Assembly: GCF_027942865.1 (NCBI RefSeq)
Contig: NC_134520.1
Span: 1,858,501-1,922,500 of the forward strand
Direction: 5' to 3'
Length of the DNA: 64,000 nt
Origin: Odontesthes bonariensis
Taxonomy: Eukaryota > Chordata > Actinopteri > Atheriniformes > Atherinopsidae
This document shows positions 22,688-35,155 of this stretch, piece by piece (the stretch's first letter is position 1; every line of letters begins with the position of its first letter). The notes beneath the pieces were generated by a model. That model was not told the origin of the DNA, searched no databases, and worked only from the letters and a program-made list of their open reading frames with translations. The position numbers were made by a program, and so were the translations under genes.

Positions 22688-25099
22688 TTTGTCCCCGACT
22701 AGTTTGGTAAAGAACACTTCCTGGACCATATCGATCTCAACCATCACTATTTTCTCCATAAACTCCAATAATTAATACATTCATTTTGATTCATTCAACC
22801 CAATAGACATTAAAACAATAAATCTCAATAAAATAATACAAAAATAAAATCCTCTAAACTCTCTTAAAAATATTATTTTCATGCTATAAATATGTAGGAA
22901 AATTTCTCATTCAGGTCAGATTTGAGTTCTTCTGAGTTGTTTCCCTTTGAATTAGGTAGTTTTTCATTTCATTGGACTGGTCACATTTATCTCACATTCA
23001 TAACCTGACCAGGCGGATTAGAGGGCAGTGCTTCACCCAGGTGACCTACAGCTGCCTCATGTGCTTTTTAAGTGCAACGTACAAGTTAACAACCTCAGTG
23101 ATTTAAGTTCTAGAAAAACAGGTATGTGAACTAGTTTTTAGAAAAAAAATATGTGTATATAAATATATGCTTTATAGTAACATTCAGACAGGTTTTGATA
23201 TAAAAGTATAGTACTTTTAAAAATAAACGACAGCTCAGCAGTGACACAGCTGAAGAGAGTTCCAGAACAAGTCAAAGAACAACAACATTCATCGTTGTTG
23301 CTGCTGAGCTGTATTTTTTCAAAAATGTGCAAAACTCTGATACTAAAATGTCTCAAAGTTATAGTAAATAAATATATGCACACACATATATATATATATA
23401 TACTTATATAGTTTAAGTTGTTAACCTGCAATTTGCATTTCAAATAATTAAAGTATAAAGTCTGACCTTTGTTGGATTTTATAAAAGTAATTATAAGGAC
23501 AGACAATGTGAGCTACTCAAAAAAAACTTAGCGTTTAGAATTAAAACAAGTTCAAAATCAAGTTCAGGTCTGACAGTCGACATCATTCCAGTCAAAATGA
23601 GGTTCCTTTAAACTTTAACCCATTTTTGTTTTTTAAAATCACATAAATATGAACTCTCTACTGAATTTCCCCCATTGGCAGATAAATAAAGTATTTTTAT
23701 ATTCTATTCTATCCTAACTTTGACTTCACTGTATGTTCTGTACAATGTGACCTGGTTAATGGGTGTTTTATATGTTATTTCTGTAATCCCTGACCTTTTG
23801 AAGATTTTATGAAAGTAGTTACGAGGACAGATGTTTTGAAGTACTTAAAGGAAGTGTTTCAAAAGGAAAAAAATAAACTTAGGATAACTATAAATGAATG
23901 CTCAGTTTCATAAACAGGTGTTAAAAGTTCTGGTACAGTTAAGGTCTAACAGTCAATATCATGATGGTAAAAATGACTGAAATAGTATAGAAATAGTAAA
24001 AATCCCCCAATTTAACTCAAATTTGGATTATTACTTCACCATTTGCTTCACAAATCAAAGAAAAATAGTAGCCTACAGACTATCAAATTTCTAAAAATCA
24101 AATTTCTCACATTTTCCATGTTGGAAGTTTGTTGAGTTACAGGAAGTTTCTGGGAGTCTTTGGCTCTTTAGAAGATGCAGCAAATTGTCAGTCGAAGTGA
24201 TTGAAATCAACAGCAATCGTTGAGAGATGTCTGAGAAACACTGTCCTTGAATGATAGAATTGTGTTTGTGTTTAAATGATGATGCGACCTAAAAGATGCA
24301 CCTGAGGAGGAACCATAGCAACCATGGAATGCTGGACATCCAAGTTTGTGCACTGGTTGTTTTTTACGGTTGTGGACACAATGATGCCACGTGATGTTTT
24401 TCACATATCACCTCTGTGATGGGATGTTATATCAAGTCTACCTGAAAACACATTCATATCTATGAATGAAGCAATGTGCCCCGGCCTTGGCTCTCAGGGG
24501 AAAAGGCCCTGTCATAAGGGGAGATTGCTCTGGGAGAGAGGAGAGGGAAGTTAGTCCAGGTATGGATTGAAACAGAGCTTCCGGAGAGAGATGCACAGGG
24601 TGTTAAATTTTACAGAAGGAATTGCTTACTTAGGAACTGGGAAGAGGAAACTTGGAAGGGGGGTACTGGTTTCAGTTCCAACGAGTGCAGAGATCGTACG
24701 AGGGTGGGTGGGCAGGCGTTAATCAAGAGAGGTTTTCCACAGGAGCGAAGCATCTTAAGGGAAGCAGGTAAGTGATCTGGGCAAGTAGGCTGCTCTTCGG
24801 CCGAATGGAGGACACTGAGAAGCATTAGGACAGAGATGTTAGAAGTGTGAGCTTCAATAAACGCAAAAGAGCCATGAAAGAGCTGCTCTACTATGGCAGA
24901 TAATCTGGTGGAGATTGGGTGCAGGCCGGCGATGAGATTGATGAACAACAGGTGTACTGACCGAGGAGAGGGAACCCAGGACTCCATTCAGCAGCAGGTC
25001 CCAGCCTGCCCAACCCATCCTAGATTCCATAAGATAAGCAAACACCACAACACAAACAATGATAAAGTATAAGGTGAGAAGATTCAGTTGATGCATCTC
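22688..25099. other. No recognised gene; AT-rich, with one LINE tail and an AT microsatellite
   Basis: An AT dinucleotide run lies at about 23,385-23,402. Around 23,665-23,720 the sequence CAGATAAATAAAGTATTTTT followed by TATTCTATTCTATCC resembles a LINE 3' tail. No exon chain could be supported. Confidence 0.45.
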
Positions 25100-25102
25100 C
25101 TG

Positions 25103-26423
25103 GGCCCTCATTTATCAAGCGTTCTTAGGAACAGATCTGTGCGTAAAGCGTGCGTGCGATCATTCCTGAGCAAAGTGTGGGATTTATGAACATGTACTTG
25201 AACTTAGAAATGTGCCTAAATCTACGCACAGCTTTGACCATGCTTACGCACATTGCCTAGTGGTAGAATTACGAAACTGCAAATGGTGTTGATCGCTGCA
25301 CAGGGGAATATTACAATGTTCATTCAATTGTGGCATTACAGTATGTCTGACGGCATTTGGGTCCGTGTAGCCTATGCAATTCCAAAGCACGGTGCATTAG
25401 ACCTACCTGGCATTCATTGCATTTCATTCAGAGTGTAACAATAATTGTTTCACCAGAAGACCTGACAATAATCAGCCTAGTTTAATTGATATGGGTATAA
25501 AAGGCACACGTAGGACATGCCATTCAGAACGCAACATGGCCCATCTTGCATTGCTTGAGGATCTGGAAAACCGTGCGCTACGGAGGGAGCGCGTGTTTAG
25601 GGAGCGTGCAGATTTATTGGCAGAAAGTAGTGAGTGGCTTCTAAGCAGGTTCAGATTTCCAAAACATAAATTGCTCGACCTCTGCCGTGAATTGGGGCCA
25701 TTTTTCGAGCGAGAAACTAAGCGCACGCAAGCCATACCTGTGCATACAGGTGCTGTCCGATTCCTTTATTTTGCAGAACAGCTCCGTGGGCCTTCGTTTA
25801 CAAGAAGGAGCTGTTGAAGATGGATGGCTTATTGGTGAGTGCTGCGCACCATGTTTGCAACATTGGTTATATGTATGGTCAGTGTTCGAACTACGGGGGG
25901 ACTCGGGGGATCTGAGACCCCCTGAAACTGACACGAGACCCCCGAAAACATGATTTGGGAAATGTTGAGGGGTCTCTAAAATATTGGCAAAATGTGATTT
26001 CCCCTAATGAGTTATGATTGCAGACGCGATGCGTGTGTGGAGGTGTGGAGCCTGTGTGCGTAATTGGCATAAAGCTGTGCTGTCCGCCGCGTATGATTCT
26101 GTATTGCTTCTCATGTGTTTTCGAGATCCGAGCTCTGAGTCAAGCGCAAGCAAGCAAGCAAGTTCCGGTGGCTTTTAAAGGGAATGTTGGTGCCATATAT
26201 GGTTAATTGGGGGCGTTCCATGATGCAAATTAGTCTGATCATGCCCGCGCAAGGTGAACTGGTAGGTGTGGTATTTATCATTGCAGATTACCTACCAGTG
26301 TGCGTACGACCTGTGTAAGAACGTTTGATGAATGCCGATTTTTTTGTACTTGCGCACATTCTAAATTTCACTCATACGACAGGATTTAGAAGGGATTCTA
26401 CGCACTAATGATAAATGAGGGCC
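25103..26423 (+). mobile_element. PIF/Harbinger element with partial transposase
   Basis: The inverted ends read GGCCCTCATTTATCAAGCG and GATAAATGAGGGCC, flanked by a duplicated CTG (25,100-25,102 and 26,424-26,426); CWG is a known Harbinger target site. The 1,321-bp element carries the N-terminal part of a transposase but no recognisable catalytic core, so it is non-autonomous. Confidence 0.8.
25491..25817 (+). pseudogene. Harbinger transposase (HARBI1-like) N-terminal fragment
   Basis: The frame contains MAHLALLEDLENRALRRERV, then FRERADLLAESSEWLLSRFR and LDLCRELGPFFERET, the layout of the helical N-terminal region of fish HARBI1-like transposases. The likely start is the internal ATG near 25,536. 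The frame ends at about 25,815 before any DDE catalytic motif. It is a fragment, not a domesticated host gene: it lies entirely between Harbinger terminal repeats. Confidence 0.75.
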
Positions 26424-26995
26424 CTGGATTACTGACTACCTGACAGACAGGACACAGTTTGTATGACCAACAGAAAAAGCTGTGTGCCGGTAAGGGATGA
26501 GCAGACTCTACTTTCTAAAGAAGGCACAGGTCCTTTATGTGTGCAGCAAAATGCTGGAGATTTTCTATCAGTACGTTGTGGGCAGTGTATTTTTCTTACC
26601 TGTTGTCTGACTGGGGGGAGCAGCATCGGAGCCAGTGATGCAAACAGACCGGACAAACTGACCAGGAAGGCTGGCTTCATCACTGGACACACCTGGAGAC
26701 CTCTGAGGCCGTGATGGAGAGGAGGACTCTGTTATCCAAACTGTTATCCATCATGGATAACCCTGAACATCCTCTCCCATCACGTACCGGACAGACAACG
26801 GAGTTCCTTCTCCAGGAGGCTCCTTCAGCTCTGCTGTCACAAGGATCACTACAGGAAATCCTTCCTGCCAAAGGCCATCAGACTTTCCAGTAGGTCACAC
26901 CATACTTAATGAGTGAATGAGTATTCATCTGTGTTTATAAATACCTGCACTGCACTCATGTTCAACTTAATTATTTAATATTTATACATGCACTA
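26424..26995 (+). mobile_element. CR1/Rex1-type LINE fragment, reverse transcriptase 3' end
   Basis: The start translates as DYLTDRTQFV, followed by RLYFLKKAQVLYVCSKMLEI and FYQYVVGSVFF; a later frame gives SSPITYRTDNGVPS. It ends after a TACAGGAAATCCTTCCTGCC motif and a short 3' UTR. Several stops and frameshifts show it is old. The Harbinger element ends exactly where this fragment begins. Confidence 0.65.
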
Positions 26996-27463
26996 TGGGG
27001 GGTTGGCGGCACTGTAACACCATTCAAAGGATATCTGTTGGAACAGGGAAACACGAGTTAATGACCACAATAACGTCACATATACATAAAGAGAGTAAAG
27101 TGAGGAAAGGTGTGTCAGATGAGGCCCCCCAGCAGTCTGGGCCTATAGCAGCTTAACTATGGGATGTTTCAGGATCACCTGAGCCATCCCTAACTATAAG
27201 CTTTATCAGAAAGGAAAGTTTTAAGCCTGGTCTTAAAAGTGGAAAGGGTGTCTGCTTCCCGAACATTTACTGGCAGCTTATTCCACAAGAGAGGGGCCTG
27301 ATAACTGAAGGCTCTGCCTCCCATTCTACTTTTAGAAACTCTGGGAACCTCAAGTAAACCTGCAGTTTGGGAACGAAGTGCTCTGTTAGGAAAATATCTT
27401 ACAATGAGATCTTTAAGATATGATGGAGCTCGGTCATTAAGAGCTTTATATGTAAGGAGAAGA

Positions 27464-27950
27464 ATCTTTTTTTTTTTTTTTTTTTTCCCTTGTCCTGTCC
27501 AGCATTATGGCAGCAGAATTGTAATCTGAATACTGTTTATGCTAAACACATTTGCTATGCCAAGGGAAGCTTTATGAATGTAAAGCTCCCCTTGACGCCC
27601 ATCAACTCCTCATTTTTATTTATTAATTTTTATTACAATATTTAACATGATATGATAATAGTGCCGAACCAGACCGGGGGACAGAGAGAGAGGGAAAGCG
27701 AAGAAGAGAAAAAAAGAACAGAAACATGAAGAGACAAACATAAAAAACAATAAAAAATCCGACAACAAGCTGCTACACCTGTAAAAACAAAACTGAAGAC
27801 GATTCACGGCTTTTGTGGGGAATCCAACCTTAGAAGCACCAGGAGCACCTGTAAGCAGACAAGCAGAGAACAAACACACAAACAAACAAAAAAAACACAA
27901 GCAGCAGCAATCTCATATGATACACAGGTGACCTTAAACCACAGGACAGC
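27464..27950 (-). mobile_element. Unidentified insertion with poly(A) end on the minus strand
   Basis: Against copy C (42,098-42,210), this copy carries about 490 bp of foreign DNA. On the plus strand it begins with a T run of about 18, that is, a poly(A) end on the minus strand, consistent with a retroposed sequence. It includes the TGTCCAGCATTATGGCAGCA segment also found near 17,620. I do not recognise the source. Confidence 0.5.
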
Positions 27951-28896
27951 AGGCTTTTCAGAGAATATGTGGGACAGCCCAATAATAAAGAATTACAGTA
28001 GTCCAATCTTGAAGTAACAAATGCATGGACGAGTTTTTCTGCATCACTCTGAGACGGGATGTTCCTGATTTTAACAATATTACGAAGATGAAAGAAGGCA
28101 GTCCTAGAAACCTGTTTTATATGCGAGTCAAATGATAAATTCTGGTCAAAAATAACTCCAAGGTTCCTCACTGTAGAACTAGAAGCCAAGGAAATACCAT
28201 CTAGAGTAATTATATAGCTAGACAATTTCTCCCTGAAACGCTCAGGTCCAAAGATAACGACTTCAGTTTTGTCTGAATTTAGAAGCAGACAGTTCTGAGT
28301 CATCCAGGTCTTTATGTCTTTAAGACATGCTTGTAGTCTGACCAACCTATTGGGTTCATCTGGTTTTATAGATAAGTACAGCTGAGTATCATCAGCATAG
28401 CAATGGAAATTTATGCCATGCTGTCTAATAATGTTACCTAATGGAAGCATGTATAAAGTGAAAAGAATCGGTCCAAGCACAGAACCCTGGGGAACTCCAT
28501 GACTTACTCTGGTGTGTGAGGAAGATTCTTCATTTACAAGAACAAACTGAAATCTATCAGATAAATATGACTTAAACCAGCCTAATGCAGTTCATTTAAT
28601 CCCAATAACATGTTCAAGTCTCTGTAAGATAAGATACTGTGATCGACCGTATCAAATGCAGCACTGAGATCCAACAGGACAAGCACAGACACAAGTCCGC
28701 TATCAGAGGCTAAGAGGAGATCATTGGTAACTTTCAGCAGTGCAGTTTCTGTGCTATGATGCACTCTGAATCCTGACTGAAACTCTTCATACAGATTATT
28801 TCTGTGTAAATGATCACAAAGCTGAGCTGCAACTATTTTTTCAAGAACTTTAGACATAAAAGGGAGATTGGATATAGGTCTATAATGAGCCAACAC
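27830..28896 (-). pseudogene. L2 copy B reverse transcriptase, frameshifted
   Basis: Frames at 28,896-28,582 and 28,480-27,830 carry [34 protein letters not shown] and [15 protein letters not shown]. An extra T in the run near 28,914 (seven T instead of six in copy C) ends the upstream frame, a second break lies near 28,600, and the foreign insertion removes the C-terminal region. Confidence 0.85.
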
Positions 28897-28903
28897 CTCT
28901 GAA

Positions 28904-30250
28904 TCAAGAGTAGGTTTTTTTAAGTAAAGGTTTAATTACAGCAACCTTAAAAGTCTGAGGTACATATCCTGTCAACAAAGACAGATTGATCAAATCCAAT
29001 ATGGAAGTGTCAATTAATGGGAAAACCTCCTTGAACAGTCTGGTTGGGATTGGGTCTAAAACACAAGTTGATGGTTTAGAAGAGACTATTGCTGTTGTTA
29101 GTTCAGAGAGATCAACTGGGCAGAAGCCGTCTGAATACAAATCAGGTTCTAAACATACTTCTAAAGCTGCTGTACTTGATGACACATCACTGATAATAGT
29201 GGGAAGGACTCCATCAATCTTCTCTCTAATAGAAACAATTTTATTGATAAAGAAGCTCATGAAATCATCACTGCTGAGGTTTAAAGAAATACCTGGCTCA
29301 GCAGAGCTCGGACTCTTTGTCAGACTGGCTACAGTGCTGAAGAGAAACCTGGGATTGTTCTTATTCTCTTCTATCAATGATGAATAATAAGCAGTTCTAG
29401 CTTTACGAAGGGCTTTCTTATACATTGTTAAACTATCTTTCCAGACTAACTGAGACTCTTCTAAATTAGAGGAACGCCACTGTCTCTCCAGCTTTCTTGC
29501 AGTCTGCTTTAAAGCACGCAGCTGTGAATTATACCAAGGAGCCAACCTCTTCTGACTGATTACCTTCCTTTTCAGAGGGGCAACATTGTCCAGTGCTGTA
29601 CGCATTGAAACTATAGTGCTGTCAACAAGAGAGTCAAGTGTTGCTGGAGTAAAGTTTAGGTAGCTGTCCTCTGTCATATCTGCACATGGCAGTGAAGAAA
29701 AGGATGATGGAATTAATTCTTTAAATCTGGTTACAGCATCCTCTGATAGACACCTTCTATATGTAAATTTCTTCTCAGAAACTGTATAGTCAAGTAATGT
29801 AAACTCAAAGGTTATCAGAAAATGGTCAGATAAGACAGGGTTATGAGGGAACACTGTTAACTGTTCACTCTCAATGCCATAAGTCAGCACAAGATCAAGG
29901 GTGTGATTAAGGCAGTGAGTCGGTCTGTGAACACTCTGAGAAAATCCAATAGAGTCTAATATAGAATTAAAGTTCATATTCAGGCTGTCATTTTCAACAT
30001 CTACATGAATATTAAAGTCACCCACTACAATGACTTTATCTGTACTCAGCACTAACTGGGATAAAAACTCTGAGAATTCAGACAGAAACTCAGAATAAGG
30101 GCCAGGTGGACGATACACAACAACAAACACAAGAGGTTTCTGGGATTTCCACTTTGCGTGGGAAAAACTGAGAATCAGAGATTCAAAAGAGCTCAAACTA
30201 ATCTTGGGTCTGGGACTGATTAGTAACCCTGATCTGAAAATAGCTGCCAC
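28904..30250 (-). pseudogene. L2 copy B ORF2, endonuclease half
   Basis: This 448-codon frame carries PLVFVVVYRPPGPYSEFLSE, VVGDFNIHVD, LDLVLTYG and VLSDHFLITFEF, the AP-endonuclease blocks of L2 LINEs. It runs into the RT region up to IKPLLKK. The endonuclease start ([19 protein letters not shown] and [12 protein letters not shown]) is in another frame at 30,665-30,321; a tandem triplication of GCTAACATGAT at 30,318-30,350 separates them. The enzyme would nick the genomic target for insertion, but this copy is broken at both ends. Confidence 0.85.
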
Positions 30251-31088
30251 TCCTCCTCCTCTGCCTGTGGTTCCAGGAACGTGAACATTTAAACAGTCAG
30301 AGGGAGTTGCTTCATTAATGCTAACATGATGCTAACATGATGCTAACATGATCCTCCTGCTGCAGCCAGGTTTCTGTAAGACTAAATATATCAATATGAT
30401 GATCACACATCAACTCATTTACTAACAGAGACTTGGAAAGGAGAGATCTGATATTCAGCAAACCACATTTAATAGTTTGATGTTTTTGTTCAGTTAAAGT
30501 TTTTGTTTTAATTTTTTTTTTGCACAAGAGGATTTGCTCCTTTTGTGTTAATCGATTGGGGGGGTAGCAGCAGGTGGGAAGCTGCAGAGAAGTGTGTAAG
30601 ACTACAACTCTGCATCCTGGTCTGAACCCTGGGTTGTCATGTTTTAGGGTGGCAAATAAATTCATCCATATTTCTAGAAATGAGAGCTGCTCCTTCCAAA
30701 GTGGGATGGATGCCGTCTCTCCTCATCAGACCAGGTTTTCTCCAGAAAGATTGCCAATTATCTCTGTAGCCCACGTTGTTTGCTGGACACCATCTAGACA
30801 ACCAGCGATTGTAGGACGACATGCGGCTAAACATGTCATCACTGGTCAGATTTGGCAGGGGTCCAGAGAAAACTACAGAGTCCCACATTGTTTTGGCAAA
30901 ATTACACACCGATGCAACATTAATTTTAGTGACCTCCGATTGGCGTAACCGGGTGTCATTAACGCCGACGTGAATAACTATTTTACCATATTTACGTTTA
31001 TCCTTAGCCAGCAGTTTTAAATAGGATTCTATGTCGCCCGCTCTGGCCCCTGGAATGCATGTGACTAAGGCCGCTGGTGCCTCTAATG

Positions 31089-33583
31089 CAGGGGTCTCCA
31101 ACACGTCGCTCGTGAGCTACCAGTAGCTCGCCGCCCCTTTCCAAGTAGCTCGCCAAAGGGCCAATGAAAAATTCACAGTGTTTGAATTTGCTCCCGGGCT
31201 GGTGTAGTCAGTTGTGGTCGTTTTGCGAGGCTGAAATCGAAACTTAATCAGGCCAATCAAATCGTGAGGAGCGGGGTCGGAGGCCGGGCTACCTAGTGAC
31301 GACAGAGGTGCTCTGTTTGGTTGTTGCGCAACAACCAATCAGAGCGTCGTTAAGACAACTGTTTATGCTAGCCAGCGTCAATAAAAAGCTGTACAGGTCT
31401 GGCTTGCTTGGCTAGTGAGAAGGAGTTTACGATGGCGACAACAAGTGGACAAACCAACAAGCGGATTAAAACATACCATTTTCACCAAGAGTAGGAGACA
31501 GAATTTTGTTTTACCAACGTGAACGACAGGTGTGTGTGTCTGATCTGCGGTGCCAGTGTGTCGGTCGGTAAAAGGTGTAATGTGGAGCGCCATTTCACCA
31601 AAGTCCACGGCAACTTTTCGCGGGACTTTCCTGCGGGTAGCAGTCTACGAAAAGACAAGATAACGGAGCTGAAGACAACGCTTCAACGGCAACAGTCTCT
31701 GTTCACCAAACCGACAAAGAAAGCCAATTCAGCAACAGAGGCTTCGTTTAAAGTGGCGCACATTTTAACAAAGCGCAAAAAGCCGTTCACCGATGGCGGG
31801 ATCGTGAAGGAGGCCATGACCGCGGTGGCTGAAACGTTATTCAGGGACCATAAAAATAAGGAGGACATTTTGTCTGCTATTGCCGTTGTACAGCTTGGCG
31901 CCAATACCATGGCAAGGAGAGTGTCTGCGCTGTCTGCGGATGCGGCAAAACAGCTTGAATCGGACATTAACACGTGCAAATGGTTCTCCATTCAGTGCGA
32001 TGAGTCTGTGGACCGCAATGATACAGCCCAGCTAGCTGTGTTCATTCGGATGGTGTTTGACGGCTTTTCCACAAAATAGGAGTTTTTGACCTTACTCCCA
32101 TTGAAAACAACAACCAGGGGAGTTGATATTTATAATGCAGTAAAGGATTACTTTGTGGAAAAAAAGATCCCTTTTGAAAAGCTGGTGTCTGTAACAACTG
32201 ACGGAGCACCTGCAATGAAAGGTCGTCACTCCGGATTTATTGCGCACTGTAAAGCGGACCCGGACTTTCCAAAGTTTTTGAACTATCATTGTATCATTCA
32301 TCAGCAGGCTATATGCGCAAAAGTGATGGGATTTGACCATGTCATGACGCCTGTTATCAGGATCATCAATTCCATTCGAGCAAAGGCAAAGCAACACCGG
32401 AGCTTCAAGCTGTTCCTGGAGGAATGCTCTGCGGAGTATGGGGATCTCCTCCTTCACACCGAGGTCAGATGGCTAAGTCGGGGAGAGATACTACAGCGCT
32501 TTCTTTCCTTGCTGGCTGAAATCAAGGCATTCATGGAAACGAGGGAGGAGGACACCACCCTATTATCTGATGCAGAGTGGCTACTTGATCTTGCTTTCCT
32601 GACCGATGTAACTGAGAAAATTAACCACCTGAACCAACAGTTACAAGGCAAAGTTAAAAATATATGTGACATGATCAGTGCTGTCAAGGCGTTCAGTGCA
32701 AAACTCTCATTGTACATTCAGCAAGTGAAAAGGGGAAGATTTCAGCACTTCCCCTCTATCTCAAAGATGCTGGACAGTCACACAGGTGCAGCCAGCGTTT
32801 TAAATGTGTCCAAGTATTGTGACCTCTTATCAAGGCTTGGACAGGAGTTTGCTGACAGATTCAGTGACTTTGACAAACTTGAGCCCTGTGTGACATTTAT
32901 GGCCAACCCTTTTATGAATGTGGACATAAGTGAGATTTCAGGACAGATGGCTGAACTTTTCTGTGTTGATCCTGTGGAAATGGAAATGAAGGTTATAAAC
33001 CTTCAAAACAATGTGCAGTTAAAGTCGCAGCAGCATTCACAGCATTTCTGGAGCTTGGTAGAGCCATATGATTATGAAAATCTTCACCAAGCAGCTCTGA
33101 AAATGTCTGCTTTGTTTGGGTCTACATACCTCTGTGAGTCAGCTTTTTCTGACATGAATGTCGTGAAATCAAAGCTCAGAACGAGACTGAGTGATGAACA
33201 TTTAAATGACTCCATAAGAGTGAACTTAAGTGGATACACTCCAGCATACACCTCTCTTGTTGACTCCTTGCAGTGTCAGTCATCTCACTAGCTAAAAAGG
33301 CTGAACTTCTGAACACATTCACACTCACACACACATCTTCACTGCTCAATATTGAACTGAACTAAATGTTTTTTATTGTGAATGCAATTTTTGTTCTTTA
33401 TTTTTGATGTTTTAATACAGAATGTGAGATGTGGACATATTGTAAATGTTCAGAAAAGAAGGCTTATTGAGTTTGTTTGTTCAAAATGAGCGATGATAAT
33501 AAATGTTACAAAACACGAGTAGCTCTCGGCCATTTTTATTTTGTTAAAGTAGCTCTCGGAGGGAAAAAGGTTGGAGACCCCTG
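31089..33583 (+). mobile_element. hAT (Charlie-like) DNA transposon with perfect 8-bp target duplication
   Basis: The inverted ends are CAGGGGTCTCCAAC and GTTGGAGACCCCTG. The 8-bp flank CTCTAATG is duplicated exactly (31,081-31,088 and 33,584-33,591), as expected for hAT. The 2,495-bp body encodes one transposase with two in-frame stops. Subterminal AGTAGCTC motifs occur at both ends and may be transposase binding sites. Confidence 0.93.
31432..33291 (+). pseudogene. hAT transposase (BED finger, Charlie-like), two nonsense codons
   Basis: From the ATG at 31,432 the frame spans about 619 codons to the TGA-free end at 33,291, broken only by TAG at 31,492-31,494 (context HQE*ETEF) and TAG at 32,077-32,079 (STK*EFL). 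The N-terminus has a BED-type finger (CLICGASVSVGKRCNVERHF with the final His soon after). The core includes FSIQCDESVDRNDTAQLAVF and VTTDGAPAMKGRHSGF, RNase H-like blocks of hAT transposases. The C-terminal dimerisation region reads LCESAFSDMNVVKSKLRTRL. Its closest known host relatives are GTF2IRD2-like proteins, which derive from Charlie elements. Here the terminal repeats are still present, so it is a transposon and not a domesticated gene. Confidence 0.9.
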
Positions 33584-34254
33584 CTCTAATGCCACGTTTC
33601 TGACTATAAAGCTGCCAGTTACCAGGGTTTTGTCCTCAGCGGGTGTGTCGCTGAGTGGGGAAAATCTGTTTGAAGCGTGGACAGGTCGATGGTGAACAAC
33701 GGGCTTGACTTTAGAGCTATGCCTCTTCCTGACAGTCACCCAGCCACGTTGTAATCCTGGCTGCTCAGGTTCTGCTAGGGGGAGGCTAATGGAGCTAGCT
33801 ACGCAAGGTGGCTCCACACTGGCTAAAGGGGCCTGGCTCGCTATCGGTTGATTTTCAACAGTGCAGAGCCGAGCTTCCAATTCAGATAACCTCGCCTCCA
33901 AAACTACAAAAAGACTACATTTGTTACATGTACCATTATCGCTAAAGGAGGCAGAGGAGTAACTAAACATCTGACACACGGAGCAGGTGAAAGCAGGAGA
34001 TGGAGGGAGAGAACTGGTAGCCATGCTACGCTAGAGAACGAGACACACCGCTAAAAAGTGAGAGTAAAGATTAAAGATCTGTAGGACTGTGTTAGAACAG
34101 AACGGTAAGCCATAGAGTTTAACTATGCAAAATTGTGTAAGTTATAGATAGAAATAAAGTGATTATCAGTAGTCCAAGCGGAGCAAGAAATTCAACAGTA
34201 CACACAGGTAACAGGAAGTGATGCAATACGTCTTACCGCAAAGCAAAGCGTCAC

Positions 34255-35155
34255 TAGTCTCATCTACTCAAACTTGAATACAACTTATAATACTTACACG
34301 AGTATATGACTTGTTATTTTTTCACTTTTAATGGTAAATAGTATGCCTCACAAAGGTTAAAAACTATGCTTTCATTTGTAACTTTAAAACTCTTTTAAAA
34401 CTCTTTATCATGGATGTCTCGCATTCTACCAATTTCTGAAAAGAATACTCTTGAATATTTAGAATGTAAATATATGCTTAATTATGCTTCTGAAAAATAT
34501 CTTAAAAGATAATCCTATATTAGCTTCTTTTAGTCTATTCACTCTACAACATACTTATTCGTTTTTACTTTAAATTCTATTTAGTCGTATTTAGTCGTCC
34601 TGTAATTATATACATAACGAAGTATATTTTAAAGTGTTTTATTCACAGCATTTATAGCGTTAACAAAAGTAAAGAATTATGCAAAAACATACACATACAC
34701 CACAGCACACAGACACACACAGACACACACAGACACACACAGACACACACACACACCTGAGGAGTCCTGCAAGGAACATGAGGCTGAGGCTGAGGTAGAT
34801 GGCTCCAGGACCATCCCTGAAGAGGCCTGTGTGGCTGCAGAGGTAGATGGCCCCTCATCAGACTCCAGGACCATGTCTGTGGCTGCTGCGGAAGTGTTTG
34901 TCTCATTTTGGCCAGTGGGTGCTCCAGCTTCAAAATATTTCAGAAGTGCCCCTGAATTTACAATTAAGATACAATATTATGTAAGTTAGATCGCACTTTC
35001 ATCACACATGCATCAGATACCCAATTAAAATGACCATAATGCACATTTTATTAACATTTGTTAACATCCTATTAACTAAGCATAACACATTACAATTTAG
35101 TTAAAAAGCTATACCACATGGAGCTTACAAAATGTCATGTCAATGTATATTAGAA
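34255..35155. other. No gene; AT-rich with a CACACAGA microsatellite
   Basis: At 34,700-34,756 ACACACAGAC units repeat and grade into CA repeats. The flanking GCTCCAGGACCAT... sequence holds short frames without recognisable motifs. Confidence 0.5.

Larger units (their letters stand above)
30637..34024 (-). pseudogene. L2 copy B ORF1 (Cys pairs, coiled coil, SGNH-esterase-like), split by hAT
   Basis: The N-terminal part (34,024 to about 33,592) has CSVC and CNKC pairs, a Leu/Glu-rich helix and RGWVTVRKRHSSKVKP. The C-terminal part (31,088-30,637) has [34 protein letters not shown] and [13 protein letters not shown]. The hAT inserts between VALE and APAALV. At the block that usually reads Gly-Asp-Ser in these esterases, this copy reads GSFIVRN, so the nucleophile motif looks altered even before the insertion. 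Confidence 0.8.
27003..34254 (-). mobile_element. L2-clade LINE copy B, with intact 5' end and two insertions
   Basis: Reading from the right, it has a 5' UTR (34,254-34,025), ORF1 (34,024-33,592 and 31,088-30,637), ORF2 endonuclease (30,665-28,904) and reverse transcriptase (28,896-27,950 plus a short 3' piece). The 3' UTR breaks off near 27,003, where copy C continues. It is interrupted by the hAT element at 31,089-33,583 and by an unidentified insertion at about 27,464-27,950 that replaces roughly 110 bp. Confidence 0.88.

Noticed and set aside
26429..26893. Short frames on both strands near 26.5-26.9 kb
   Set aside because: The region is a decayed LINE reverse transcriptase end whose sense frame is broken by several stops.
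31432..33291. Host GTF2IRD2-like or ZBED gene
   Set aside because: It is enclosed by hAT terminal repeats and exact 8-bp duplications and has two stop codons, so it is a transposon copy.
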